This document shows positions 10,926 through 22,106 of a stretch of DNA of 64,000 nucleotides, piece after piece (position 1 is the first letter of the stretch; each line of letters begins with the position of its first letter). Location of the stretch: positions 62,001 to 126,000 of the forward strand of contig JAOWBW010001914.1 of assembly GCA_026119855.1 (NCBI GenBank), given 5' to 3'. This stretch comes from Campanula takesimana (Eukaryota; Streptophyta; Magnoliopsida; Asterales; Campanulaceae). The position numbers and the translations under genes were made by a program. The notes under the pieces are model-generated. The model worked only from the letters and a program-made list of their open reading frames with translations, did no database searches and was not told the origin of the DNA.

Positions 10926-11451
10926 TCTATTTATTTGCTTAAATGCTCGTTAGTTAGCTGCTTTCTCTATAATTGTGCAAGAATTTGACTAAAAACCATT
11001 GGTTGTCTACTACTAAGTTATAATTTGTTGCTTCATTATTCTTAAACTGGAAGCTTTATTTTTGCCTGTCAAACTTTCTTAAAGACCTACACTTGCATTT
11101 TAGGCTATGGAATTTCACGATAAGGTCCAAATATCCCAATTTAGGTTGCCCTTCATTCTTCCTATTAGAAATGTTTGGACAAAATGCCTGTAATAACTTT
11201 ATGATCAGATAGGCAGAAAAGCTCAACCATCCTGAAGGTGCAACTCACTTTAAATCCAGGGTGAATAATCACATTTGGACTTCGAGACAAAGAAACCCAT
11301 CTAGTTTATCAAATATTATGAGTGTCGAATGAATGTTATACAAAAGCTTTATAGTTTTCTCTAACTGATTATATAGCAACTTTTTTTGTAACTCAAGTTC
11401 CAGGCACAACAAACTCAAGGAATCAGGATCACTATATAGTAAACATTTATT
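10926..11451 (+). other. 3'UTR and spacer of LeuRS, template of a tandem duplication
   Basis: Non-coding DNA after the LeuRS stop. Segments at 10940-11000 and 11040-11180 recur, diverged, at 11725-11790 and 11885-12035, so the duplicated unit included the 3'UTR. From about 11190 to 11451 nothing is recognised. Confidence 0.6.
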
Positions 11452-11775
11452 CAGAAGCTATGTATGCCTTTCTTAAGGTTTAAGAAGGAGGAGGTGAAAG
11501 TTGTTGGGGTTCAGGCATTAGATCCGAAGCTACCCTTTGGTGATATTGAAGTGCTAGAGGATAATTTGGAGTTAATTAAAAGACAGCTTGGACTTGAACG
11601 AGTGGAAATTCTGTCTGCTAGAGACCCTAATGCAGTTGAGAGAGCTGGTCGACATGCTACATTGCTAAAGCAGAATCCACCATCACCAGGAGCTCCTACT
11701 GCCATATTCTTGAGGGAGTCTGTATGCTTAAATGCTCGGTTAGCTGCTTTCTCTATAATTATGGAATTTGACTAG
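11452..11775 (+). pseudogene. partial tandem duplicate of the LeuRS C-terminus
   Basis: From CAGAAGCTATG onward this is a diverged copy of the last ~100 codons of the LeuRS gene (QKLCMPFLRFKKEEVK...). The frame is open, but an in-frame TAA lies just upstream and the rest of the gene is missing. The stop of the parent is lost by a small deletion, adding about 20 unrelated residues before TGA. The segment ERAGRHATLLKQNPPSPGAP has four more residues than the parent in that place. The preceding TTTATTCAG could serve as a splice acceptor, so an alternative last exon for LeuRS is possible but unproven. The simplest reading is a broken duplicate. Confidence 0.85.
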
Positions 11776-12037
11776 AAACCATTTTTTACTGAAGTTCTTG
11801 TAATTTGTTGCTTCATGATAAAGTGCTTTCCCTCTGTTTTGGTCTGAATTGTTCATACTGTTTTTGTCTCCCCCTAGGTTTATTTTTCTTAAACTGGAAT
11901 CTTTTTTTTGCGTGTCAAACTTTCTTGAAAAACCTACCCTTGCATTTAGGCTATGGAAATCCTACAGAATTTCACGAGAAGGTCCAAAAATCCCAATTTA
12001 GCTCGCCCTTTATTTTTCCTAACAGATTTGTTTGGAC
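11776..12037 (+). repeat. duplicated LeuRS 3'UTR
   Basis: Diverged copy of 11040-11180 and neighbouring bases. Shared phrases include CTTGCATTT(T)AGGCTATGG and AATTTCACGA(T/G)AAGGTCC. It continues the partial gene duplicate in the same order, so the unit is a simple tandem duplication of more than 500 bp. Confidence 0.75.
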
Positions 12038-14790
12038 AAATTCTCTTCTCTCTAGGTGGTTTGGATTATGTTCGGTGCCTACCCTTTTGTCTTCAACATT
12101 GGTTTGAGCAACTTCACTAATTTAGTAGGTCATGTTGTCAAGAAGTTATGCATTTCAAAGGCTACTTCAAAAGAAAATTTAGGCTATAAGAAACAACGAG
12201 CACAAGTCTGGAGAACTCTTTTATTAGTAGTTTGTAAACTGAAAATATTACAGCATATTTATAGGCTACTACTAATGTAAAATACACAAGGATCAGGATT
12301 CCTAACTAGAAACTATGACATCTAAGGGATTAAATTCTTTAAGGATCCGCTCAATTAAAACTGAATAACTCATAATTTTCGTAGGTTAAGATGGAAAAAC
12401 CTTCAGATTTTGCATAGATTTTACCTTGATCTTTTTACTGACTAGTATATCATAATAAGTGGGCTCCATGGATCAAACTTGGATAATCCATATTCAGAGT
12501 TTGCATATTCTTAATAGTGTAAGGATACAAATTGTTTGTTCACTGCAGTTTGGAAAAGGTGAGTGGTGGAAAATAATGGTCGTTGAATCTAAATCCAAGC
12601 CTCGTACACCCCTCGTTAAGAGGAGTGATGTTGTTTGAGCATGAGGATAGTGTTCATCTTCGGTGGTGGCGGAAAGAGGTAGAAGTATCTGGGAAAGATG
12701 GGAGTGGTGGTTCAGGTAGGAATCGAGAGAAGATTATGAGATTAAGGAGATGTGGGAGACTATTACCGATGGCGATTGTTTGCTTTCGGCTTTCTCTGTT
12801 TTGCAGATTGTTCCTTTATTATTGTGTACTCCATATATTGTTGGATATCTTAGGGCTCATCTGTTGCAACTTTCTGCATGTTAATGCAGATGTATAGGAA
12901 GTAATTAACTCCCAAGAAAGTGGATAGTTTTTTTTTTTTTTTGTCACTACATTATCGAATTAAGAATGGTGTTTTTTACTTTTAAATTGCATTTACATGT
13001 TTCTTTTTTAACTACCCTAGTATAGTTTATTCAGTTACAATTTTTTTTCATGTGAATCAATGGATGAAACAAGTCATAGATAAATGTCGGTAAAGGAAGT
13101 TATGATGTTTAGAAAATGTTCCATTACAAATTCATTCATTTTAGTGGTTGGGGTTCACGATAATTTTTCCTTAAAAATTGATCATTCTACAATGTGCTGG
13201 CCAGAATGACCTGGATAATGTTACCGGGTTTCATGTACTAGCATGGAACCCATAATTCCAGGCCCTATAAGGTAAGTTTAGTCTACTCGTTTTGCTCTAT
13301 TTATATATCAAGCATACTGAGGTTTTTTATTATTTTTTCTTTTTAAAGACAAGTATTGTCTTTACTCTTGAAAAAGGTCCCACCCCCGTGATGTTATTCA
13401 AATCTTTGGCAGTGTTTGCTCTGAGGGGCATTCCTTTGACGAAAATGACATTCAAGCAAATTCCCTTGTTTTTTGTGATTTAAGGATCCTTTTGACATTT
13501 TCTTCTTGTTCACTGAAGATTGATAGCCGACTGCAAAGAAAGTGTCCAGTTAGGATAGTTGATTAAGTGAACAGGGGGACTGCAATTTTTCTTTGGTACA
13601 TATGCACTAAACAAGCAGCCTTTATCTTATGAAGCTGGAGAAGCAAGTATATAACTTTATCGATGATCCAAATCTCCCTTGTGAACCTGCCTTGAAGAAA
13701 ATGTACAAATTGCTCGAAAAGTACGTAAATGTGCATGATTAACATATAATTGTAAAGAGAAAGAAATGAAAGAAAAAAAGAAAGAAAGAAAGGGAAGAGT
13801 CGTACCAATCATGGGGTTGAACTGAGTCAACTCAGAGCACGAGACGCCCAAAGGCACGTCGAATCTTGCAGTCGGCGTTGTTGATTTCAACGTTTAAGGC
13901 ACGGCACAGCACGGCACAACACGACACCTATGGTCCTTTCCGCGTTGGGTATTCTGTTTAATTTTTCTTTGACTAATAACTTCTAGAAAAAACTGCACCA
14001 AAAATCATCCAACTATGACCCTTTTGTGGATTGGATCACTAAACTTATTTTAGTTGCATTCAACACATCCAACTAATTCTTTTTTGCATCAAAAGTCACT
14101 ATCACCAACACCGTTACATTTTTTTTCGTTAAATAGTCATGCGCAACACATGTGATTGAATTTTAAGGGGTATTTTGGGTAGTACACTCTCCATTAATAT
14201 TTAAAGATTGAACTTATTCTAAATAGATCCTTGGTCTATTGAAATTTTCTCATATTCATCACTAAACCTTATTTTTTTTTCACTTTAACTATTAAAAATA
14301 AATTCTTTTATTCAATTATGTTTCACTTCTGTTAATTTGACGTCTGCTTTGTTATAAACACCACCACCCCACCAACCACCACTGTCAAACTTACCTCCGC
14401 CCACCACCGTTAACAAAAACGGTAACACCAGTCGACCACTTAATCTGAGATCTTACTAGATTCAATGCAGAAATCATACACAATATTCAATTCCAGATCT
14501 AGGTTGCTCAAATCAAACCCACAAGCAATGAACTCAGATGTGTCCACACATGAACACACACATTACGAATCAAAAACAAAAAAAAACCCAACAGATCTGT
14601 AGCGAAGAGAGAAAGAGTGAGGGAGGGGCGATTTCGGGGAGAGGGAGGAAGAGGAAGATGAAGAAGATGGACGTCGTTTCACAGATCGACCGCACACATT
14701 TTCCGGCGAACTCTGAGCCAAACTCCATTTCCGGCGAACTCTGTTCTACCAAGCTTTCTCCCTCATTATTCACTGTCGCACGCACAAACA
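12038..14790. other. intergenic, no recognisable gene
   Basis: Several short ORFs exist but none has a recognisable domain or intron signals I trust. 13870-13930 has a small GCACGGCAC repeat. 13985-14420 resembles the non-coding arms of plant MULE-type repeats. 14580-14790 is purine-rich, then contains TTTCCGGCGAACTCTG twice (14700-14750). No RNA gene seen. Confidence 0.4.
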
Positions 14791-14796
14791 TACCCA

Positions 14797-15172
14797 GCAA
14801 AGTACAGTCGCTGATTTTACAACTGAAGCTGAGTATATTGCTGCATCGGATGCTGCAAAGGAAGCTGTTTGGATTAAGAAGTTCATTGGTGATCTTGAGG
14901 TGGTTCCTAGTATTGCTAATCCAATATACCTTTATTGTGATAATAATGGTGCTATTGCTCAAGCAAAGGAACCAAGGGCACATCAGAAATCCAAACACAT
15001 ACTCAGGCGTTTTCATATCATTCGAGAAATTGTTGATAGGGGAGACGTAAATATATGCAGAGTACCAACTGATGATAATGTAGCGGACCCACTAACAAAG
15101 GTACTTCCACAAGCTAAACATGATGGTCATGTTAGGTCCATGGGTATTAGATACATGGGAGGTTGGGCCTAG
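14797..15172 (+). pseudogene. Ty1/copia RNase H fragment (end of pol)
   Basis: The frame reads QSTVADFTTEAEYIAASDAA, then YCDNNGAIAQAKEP, HQKSKHI and RRFHIIREIV, ending in a stop at 15170-15172. These are the hallmarks of the copia RNase H: TEAEY, the CDN aspartate and the H.RTKHID-like helix. Everything upstream of this last ~125 residues is missing and unrelated DNA abuts it. The end of pol is followed by a short spacer and then an LTR, the correct order for the 3' end of a + strand element. Confidence 0.88.
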
Positions 15173-15186
15173 GGCAAGTGAGAGAT

Positions 15187-16682
15187 TGTTAGTGTTGGTT
15201 CCCTAGGAACGTTTATTTAAACGTTCTGTATGTTATCGTTTTATTCATATTAATAAAGATATGTTTTTATTATTATTGTTGTTCATGTTTACTTATAATA
15301 ATCTCCGTCCCTAGTACTTATGAAGCACTAGTATAAGTCTAAATGTTCATGGGATGATCATGTTAGACTTATGGGTACTTGTTGGATAACAAGGTACTGG
15401 ACATGACCCGCTCTATGAGATTTATGTCATGGTCAATGTTATATATAGATCTCATATTAGTTATGTCATTTGAATCCTTATACATGAAGTTATTATAGTC
15501 TTCCACTTGATGAAAATTATGTTTAACATATTCAAACGCTACCTTTAACCAGGAAATTATAAAGGATATGATTCGCCTAATCAGATTCACGTAGGGAAGA
15601 ATAATAAGCTAAATGGATGTGTCCCTCTTCGGAGAGATGTCAAGCTTGGTCCCCTCATAGAATGATGTTGATGAAATGTTTGGCCAAACTCAAATGAATT
15701 GATTGGATCAATTTCATTTGGATTATCAACATATTCGGGATCGAGAAAGTATTGAACAAATACAAGTTGACTCAATGACCATGACTTGTGTTCAATGACA
15801 TCGTGGATAAAGGGATTGTGACATGTTCTATAAAGGAATGCGAACTTGTATATAGTTACACTATTGAGGTAGGTATGACGGTTTGCTAGAACCTAATCAT
15901 ATATTATGGGTTTATACCCATTGCCAACTTAGTGTAATCCTATAGGGTCACACACAAATAGAACGAATCCTAAAGGACTTAATTGAAATTTTGGGTCGAA
16001 GGACCTTTGAGGGATTTTAGGAATTTAGAGGAGAAAACAAGAAATCGGAGAAATTGGATGGTCCGGTTGGACCTTGTATAGGACCCGGCCGGACTGGTTA
16101 TATGACCCGGTCGGACCATGCTTGGATCCGGCCGGACCTCCTTGTATACCCGGGCGGACCTAGTTGGTTTCGGCCTGGGATTTTCCTAGTCCGCTTTCTT
16201 GCGGATTTGGTCACTTGTTACTTATTTGGAATAGGAGAAACGAGTATAAAAAACCCTCTAGTTGCCCTAATCAGTCCATAACATTGTGAGAGCCTCCAAA
16301 GAGTTTGAAGGGTTATTTCTTGTTCTAAGACCCCTTGGGTGAAGAACAAGAACATCACATAAATTCCATATAGTTCTATACATTGTGAAAGCGTGTTTCA
16401 CAATTTGGTCTAGAAGATCAAGAAGTTTCTTGATATTCGTTCGAAGGTGTGGATACCAACAGAGGGTGAAGCTTATCACCTCCATAGTTCGTGTTCCTTG
16501 CTATTGTTCGTGATCAAGTTTCAAATCTCCACCAAGATTCAAGGTTGTTAATCAAAGGCATCAAGGGTTAGTATTCTAGTATTCATTATGCAAGGATTTG
16601 ATTTAATCACATGAATGGATCTATGAGCTTTGGGTTTCATGAAAATTTTAATGTTTTATTCCGCTGCGCATGTTACCCAACA
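15187..16682 (+). repeat. copia LTR (element 1)
   Basis: The repeat begins TGTTAGTGTTGG after a purine-rich GGGCAAGTGAGAGA tract and ends ...TTACCCAACA, giving TGTT/AACA ends. It is about 1.5 kb, with a TATA box at 16245-16252 (GTATAAAA) and a cluster of CG-rich palindromes upstream (16061-16165). Its last ~70 bases supply the first 24 codons of the following long ORF, which are therefore not real gag-pol sequence. No identical partner LTR is in the window. Confidence 0.75.
16061..16165 (+). promoter_or_regulatory. CG-rich palindrome cluster upstream of the LTR TATA box
   Basis: Within about 100 bases there are GGTCCGGTTGGACC, ACCCGGCCGGAC, ACCCGGTCGGAC, ATCCGGCCGGAC and ACCCGGGCGGAC, spaced about 20-30 bases. 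They lie about 80-180 bp upstream of the LTR TATA box. An enhancer or protein-binding array is inferred from position and repetition only. Confidence 0.5.
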
Positions 16683-18910
16683 GTTACTCTGGTAGATGTG
16701 CTTCATGTCCCGGACATCAGTAAGAATTTGGTTTCCGGCCCCCTGTTAAGTAAGGCCGGATTTAGGCTAGTATTTGAAACAGACAAATTTGTAATGACCA
16801 AATGTGGTCAGTTTATTGGTAAAGGGTACCTTGTTAAAGGGCTCTTTAAAATGAATTTAATGAACGTGTTCCGCCCAGAGGCGAAGAATAAAATTTCCGA
16901 TTCTGCTTACTTGGTTGAGTGTTCTAATTTATGGCATGATATATTAGGACATGTAAATTTAAATTCACTACGAAGGTTAGTAAACTTAAATTTACTACCT
17001 AAGATGGAATTTAACTCACAAAATAAGTGTGAAATATGTGTGGAAGCTAAAATGACTAAAGCACCCTTTCATACAATAGTAATAAGTACAACACCTTTAG
17101 AACTAATTCATACAGATATTTGTGATTTAAAATTTGTGCAAACTAGAGGTGGGAAAAAGTACTTTGTAACGTTCATTGATGATTGCACTAGATATTGTCA
17201 TGTTTATCTTTTGAAAAGTAAAGACGAAGCCTTAGAAGCTTTTAAAGGATATAAGAATGAGGTTGAAAATCAACTTAATTTAACAAGTAAGAAGATTCAA
17301 AGTGATAGAGGTGGAGAATATGTAGTTCCGTTAGAAGATATATGTTGGGACTCCGGTATTATCTATCAAACGACGGCTCCCTATTCCCCTCAATCTAACG
17401 GAGTTGCTGAACGGAAAAATAGAACTCTTAAAGAGATGAATGCTAAGTTAATTAGCTCTGGCTTACCCGACAACATGTGGGGGGAAGCAATCCTTTCAGC
17501 CAATCACATTCTTAACAAATTACCACACAAGAAAAGAGATAAAACTCCATATGAATTATGGAACGGAAGAAAACCTTCCTACAGTTATCTTAAAGTGTGG
17601 GGGTATCTAGCAAAGGTAGAAATACCTAAACCTAAACAAATAAGGATAGGACCTAAGACAATTGATTGTATTTTCATTGGGTATGCAAACAATAGTAGTG
17701 CTTATCGCTTTGTAGTGCACAAATCAGAAATTCCCGATATAACTGCGGGAACTACCATAGAATCAAGGAATGCAGTATTCTTTGAAACAAAGTTTCATTG
17801 TAAGGAAAATAATGGAGAAAGTTTACAGAAGAGAACTTATAACACTTCAATTGGTTCATCTTTAGAAGATGAAGAACCAAAACGCAGTAAAAGGACAAAG
17901 GTAGCCAAGACCTTTGGGCCTAATTTTCTAACTTACATGTTATGAACCAAGAACATTGGAAGAAGCTTTGTCTAGTCCAGAAGCTCCTCTCTAGAAAGAA
18001 GCTATTAATAGTGAAATTGAATCCATTATGCAAAATCATACGTGGGAGATAGTAGATCTTCCTCCAGGTTGCAAACCATTGGGTTGCAAATGAATCATTA
18101 AAAGGAAGTACAAAGCAGATGGAACTATTGATAAATACAAAACTATATTAGTAGCTCAAGGGTTTAGACAAAAGGAAAGATATGACTTCTTCGATACATA
18201 TTCTCCTTGGACAAGGATCACTTCAATTCGTGTTCTCATTGCTATTGCAGCTTGCATAACCTTGAGATACATCAAATGGATGTGAAAACGGCCTTTCTAA
18301 ATGGATAATTAGATGAGGTAATTTATATGCAACAACCTGAAGGATTCGTTGCACGTGGACAAGAACATAAAGTGTGCAAACTTGTCAAATCATTGCACGG
18401 TCTTAAACAAGCACCGAAACAATGGCACGAGAAGTTTGACTGAACTATGTTGTCCAACGAGTTCAAAATAAATGAGTGTGACAAATGTGTATACATTAAA
18501 GGCACACTGGATGAATATGTGATTGTATGTCTATATGTGGATGACATGTTAATCATTGGAAGTAATCATGATATAATCATAAAAACGAAGAACATGTTAA
18601 AGAAAAACTTTGACATGAAAGATCTGGGTGAAGCTGATGTTATTCTAGGTATAAAGATCTCGAGAATAAATGATGGATTGTCTTATCACAATCTCACTAC
18701 ATCGAGAATGTGCTTAAGAATTTTGAAGCCTTTGATTTACCTTCGGCTAAGACTCTGGTAGATCTAAATCTACATTTAGCCAAAAATAGAGGTGACCCAG
18801 TTTCACAGTTGAAGTATGCTAGAATTATAGGCAGTCTGATGTACTATGTTATGGATATTCTAGTGATGAAATTGGAACCCAAATATAACCCATTCTCAGA
18901 AGCTACCTGA
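16683..18910 (+). pseudogene. Ty1/copia pol (integrase and reverse transcriptase), broken
   Basis: The intact frame to 17945 covers the pre-integrase zinc region (LWHDILGHVN..., C-x2-C as CEICVEAK), the integrase core (HTDICD, FIDDCTRYCHVYLL, then TTAPYSPQSNGVAERKNRTL with the D-D-E glutamate) and the copia-type connection. After a stop at 17945 the reverse transcriptase continues in pieces: an insertion-or-stop at 17991-18093, [12 protein letters not shown] near 18315, [16 protein letters not shown] near 18395, and YVDDMLIIGSN (catalytic YVDD) near 18535. Frame breaks follow around 18700. RNase H is deleted. The gag and protease upstream are also absent. It is not functional. Confidence 0.93.
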
Positions 18911-19154
18911 GTGCTAAAAGCCTGTAGACGTGTGGTAAGGGTAAGCTTTACGCTTTTAATGATTCCTATACCTTGGTTTACATAAAAACGCTGACAAGTT
19001 CAAGACATCGCGTTCACTGAGCAGCCAGTAAATCCGATAGCATCTTACTAAAGATGGTTCAAATCCGGAAGCTACCTACCCCGATGCGGTAACAGTTCGT
19101 GGGAACTTTCTATAGAGTTTGCATTCATACACTAATTTCATTCATGTGGGGGAT
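18911..19154 (+). mobile_element. 3' tail and polypurine tract of copia element 2
   Basis: Non-coding tail of element 2 in place of RNase H, ending in ATGTGGGGGAT (19145-19154), a good polypurine tract directly before the TGTTGG start of the LTR. Confidence 0.65.
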
Positions 19155-20280
19155 TGTTGGAAATTGGTTTACAATATTGGGTTTGACCAATGTTTGACCA
19201 AATTTAATTGTTAATTCCATTTAATAAAAATGGAAATAAGTTGCAAATTATTAATCTACCTTCGGAGTAGATTAACGTGGTATATTTATTTTGTCAAAAC
19301 CAATTTCGGGTGAATGAGAAATTAATTGATGAAAGTGGCAACTTAGTGTTAATGGTTGAAGAGATTTGGGAATGGAAATGCCATATCCCACATAGCTAAG
19401 AAAGAGGAGTTGAAAGCACTATATTAATGTGAGCTACTAAGGAGTCGTCATCAAATGGTTCCCTCCTTGGGCCAACCAAGTGAACCATTGAGCCTCCATG
19501 CAACTAGTGGCCCAATAGTGCCAATTTTGGACTAGCTCCAAATTGACACTTGACCCGCGAAGGGCGGTTTAGGGCGCACTTTGCACTGGGAGTTGTGGAG
19601 CCTTAATCTTTTGACAAAATTCGGCTCGAAGGTGGTTCAGCTTGGGGTATAGTTGGTTTGGTGCGGCTCAGCTCGGTAGATGGGCTGCTAGCAGATTGGG
19701 CTTGGGCGGGCCAGTCCCGAGATAGGCCTAGTCTGAAAGGTTCTGGGGCGGAGCGGCAAGGGTTGTGTCGGTTCGGTTGTAACCGCCGGGCCGACCCGCA
19801 TCCCTTCGAATGGGCAGATCCGGCAATCTGGATCGACCCAGTCGATCTCCACCTTCCATCCAATTATGATCCTACGGCTGAGATCCCACCGGGCACCATT
19901 TGTAACTATTTCCTAAAGGCACCTTGCCTCTTCAATATCTATATAAAGGCCCTCCCCCTCATTTGCATTCCATCAATAATTCACAAAGCATTCTAGAGTT
20001 CTATAAAGCATCCTAGCATTCTTAGAGTTTCTAGTTAAGTCCGAGAAGTTCCCAAATATCAAGTAGTTTGCCGAGACTTCCACTGTTGTGCTGCAATCCG
20101 AAGTCAGTTAGTCATTGTATCTTGGAGACGTTTGCCGAAGACTGTTAAGCATTGTTATACGGGGCAATTTCGTCTTAAGGAGAAAGAGTCCAACTCTTGC
20201 CTCAACTATCCAGAAAGTCTGTCCCTAATTTTATTTTTATTTTAAAGTCATTTTTAAATACACCGTTACTCTATTTTCCA
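19155..20280 (+). repeat. 3' LTR of copia element 2
   Basis: The repeat starts TGTTGGAAATTGG, the common start of one class of plant copia LTR. A TATA box is at 19940-19947 (TATATAAA). Its right end is not sharp. It must fall before about 20285, where sequence shared with 56935 begins. It differs completely from the LTR at 15187, so the two copia pieces come from different families. Confidence 0.7.
19940..19947 (+). promoter_or_regulatory. LTR TATA box
   Basis: TATATAAA followed by GC-rich DNA, in the expected place inside the copia LTR. Confidence 0.5.
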
Positions 20281-20284
20281 TCAA

Positions 20285-20436
20285 ATATGATATCTTCTTT
20301 AGTTGGAACTTGGAAGTGTATCAAGAATAAAATCTTTGTGAATCTCAATGCCATTATATAAAGGATTAACCTTTTACATTAAGGTAAAGTAGCAACAACT
20401 TGTGATTTGACAATAGAATGCTCTCTAATATGGTTT
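20285..20436. repeat. segment Q, paralogous to 56935-57010 and 58370-58431
   Basis: ATATCTTCTTTAGT(T/A)GGAAC and GTAAA(G/A)TAGCAACAA are shared with the right-hand duplicated region. Ends in ATATGGTTT, the target site duplicated by the MULE that follows. Confidence 0.7.
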
Positions 20437-20985
20437 GGGAAAATTTCAATTTGGTAACCTGTGTTTGTATCATTTTTGCAATTTGGTTCCTGTGTTTGTA
20501 TTTCTTGCAACCCGATTCCCGATTCCTGTGTGTCATTTTATTGCAAATTGATATAAAAACCAACAAAATTGTTAGTTTTTTAACGGAAAAATAGTCAAGT
20601 GGATATCACATGACCTTTTAAAGGTATAGTTGTCATTTCTCAAGTGTATGTGCTAATGATTGGAAGGGTTAAGGGAATTGCTCCTTTTGGAAGGTGAAAA
20701 GCGAGGGTTTGATATTTATTGTGTAGGAGTTAATTACACCATTAATGGAGTGGTGAGGTTATTACCCTTTAATGAAGAAGATGACGACGAACCAGTTCTC
20801 ATTTACGCATAAACACACACATGCCTTGCACCCTTACACTCGACAATTATACCCTTAAAAAAGTCATGTGATATGCACACGAGTTTTCCCGTCAACAAAC
20901 TAACATTCGTTAGTTTTATATCAATTTGCAACAAAATGACAAACACAGGAGTCGGGTTGCAAGAAATACAAACACATGAACGTAA

Positions 20986-21500
20986 CACTACTAGAAATTG
21001 TATTTTGGGCTACCAATCTAAGGAGACTAAAAATTATTGGTCACCTAAACAGTCTTAAGGCGACCAAAATGAGGGTTGGTCCCAAGAGATCGGCCTTTGG
21101 CCACCAATTTTAGGAGACCAACAAGTTTGTGGCCTTATTGCTTCTTTACTCCACCAAGTAAAATATTCGTCACCTAAAGACAAACTTTGGTGACCAATAT
21201 TGTTGCGACAAAGGGATTGGTCACACAAAAGCCCTCTGGGTACGACTTCTTTGGCGACCAACAATTTGTCTCCTCAAACATGTTTAGGCGAGAATAAAAA
21301 TCGTGGTCACCTAAAAAATGTCTTCGGTGACCAAGCTTTTGGCTTCAAGGCAACTTGGTCACCTTAGATTGAACTTTATACGACCATAGAAACTGGTCAC
21401 CTAATTTACTCTTAGGTGACCAAGTCTTTGTGGCCAGAAGTAGTGTTTAGGCACCAAGGTCTTTGGTGACCAATAATGGTCGCCTAAAGTTTCGTTCATT
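20986..21500. repeat. left subterminal repeat array of CACTA
   Basis: More than a dozen copies of TTGGTCACCTAA / TTAGGTGACCAA and variants in both orientations, spaced irregularly (for example near 21035, 21100, 21160, 21185, 21250, 21305, 21330, 21355, 21390, 21410, 21465). Such arrays bind the TNPA-type protein in En/Spm. Confidence 0.85.
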
Positions 21501-22106
21501 TTACGTGTGGTCTTTCCTAGCAAAATCTTCTCTTTTGTCTAGCAAAATCTGATTTCTATCCCCCAAAATATCTCTGAAAAGATTCTCTCAATAGTTATAT
21601 CAACAATAGTGTTGCTCCAGACAATAATTTAATGTGGCTCTCAATAGTCATATCAAGAATAGTGCTACTCCAGTCAATTATTTAAAGTTTCTCTCAAGTT
21701 ACATAAAAAATAATGTTTCTCTAATAAATAATAGAAAGTATTCTCAATAGTCCCATCTAAAATAGTGTTGTTCAGTCAATAATTTAAAGTTGTCCATAAT
21801 AACGTCAAAGACTTCACTGATAAAGTTTTGAAAATATCTTCCCTAGGTGACAAATATTTTAATAAAATAAATTTTTAATTTGTCACTTAAACTATTTTGA
21901 TAGCCTATAAATCATCTCTTACTACACATCATTCTTGCATCCATATACTAAATCTTCTATACTCAGTCTTACTTGTTTTTCAAGAGTTTGCATTGATCTT
22001 TCCTTCTCTCTTTTCTGTACTATCTCTCATTTGATCCATAGTTACAATCTCTTCGATACCATCTTTCTCATTTGACTACAAAATTGTATTATCACTTCAT
22101 CCTACA
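21501..22106 (+). other. promoter and leader region of the CACTA transposase gene
   Basis: There is no ORF. AT-rich DNA with imperfect repeats of 'caatagt(t/c)atatcaa(c/g)aatagtg(t/c)t' between 21588 and 21790. It precedes the TNP2-like start at 22107. Confidence 0.4.

Noticed and set aside
14570..15016. minus-strand 148-codon ORF
   Set aside because: Antisense to the copia RNase H fragment and A/T-rich; no domain.
16611..16682. first 24 codons of the long copia ORF
   Set aside because: They are the end of an LTR, not gag-pol; the true homology begins at about 16683.
19050..19080. GGTTCAAATCC resembling a tRNA B box
   Set aside because: No A box or cloverleaf around it; part of the copia tail.
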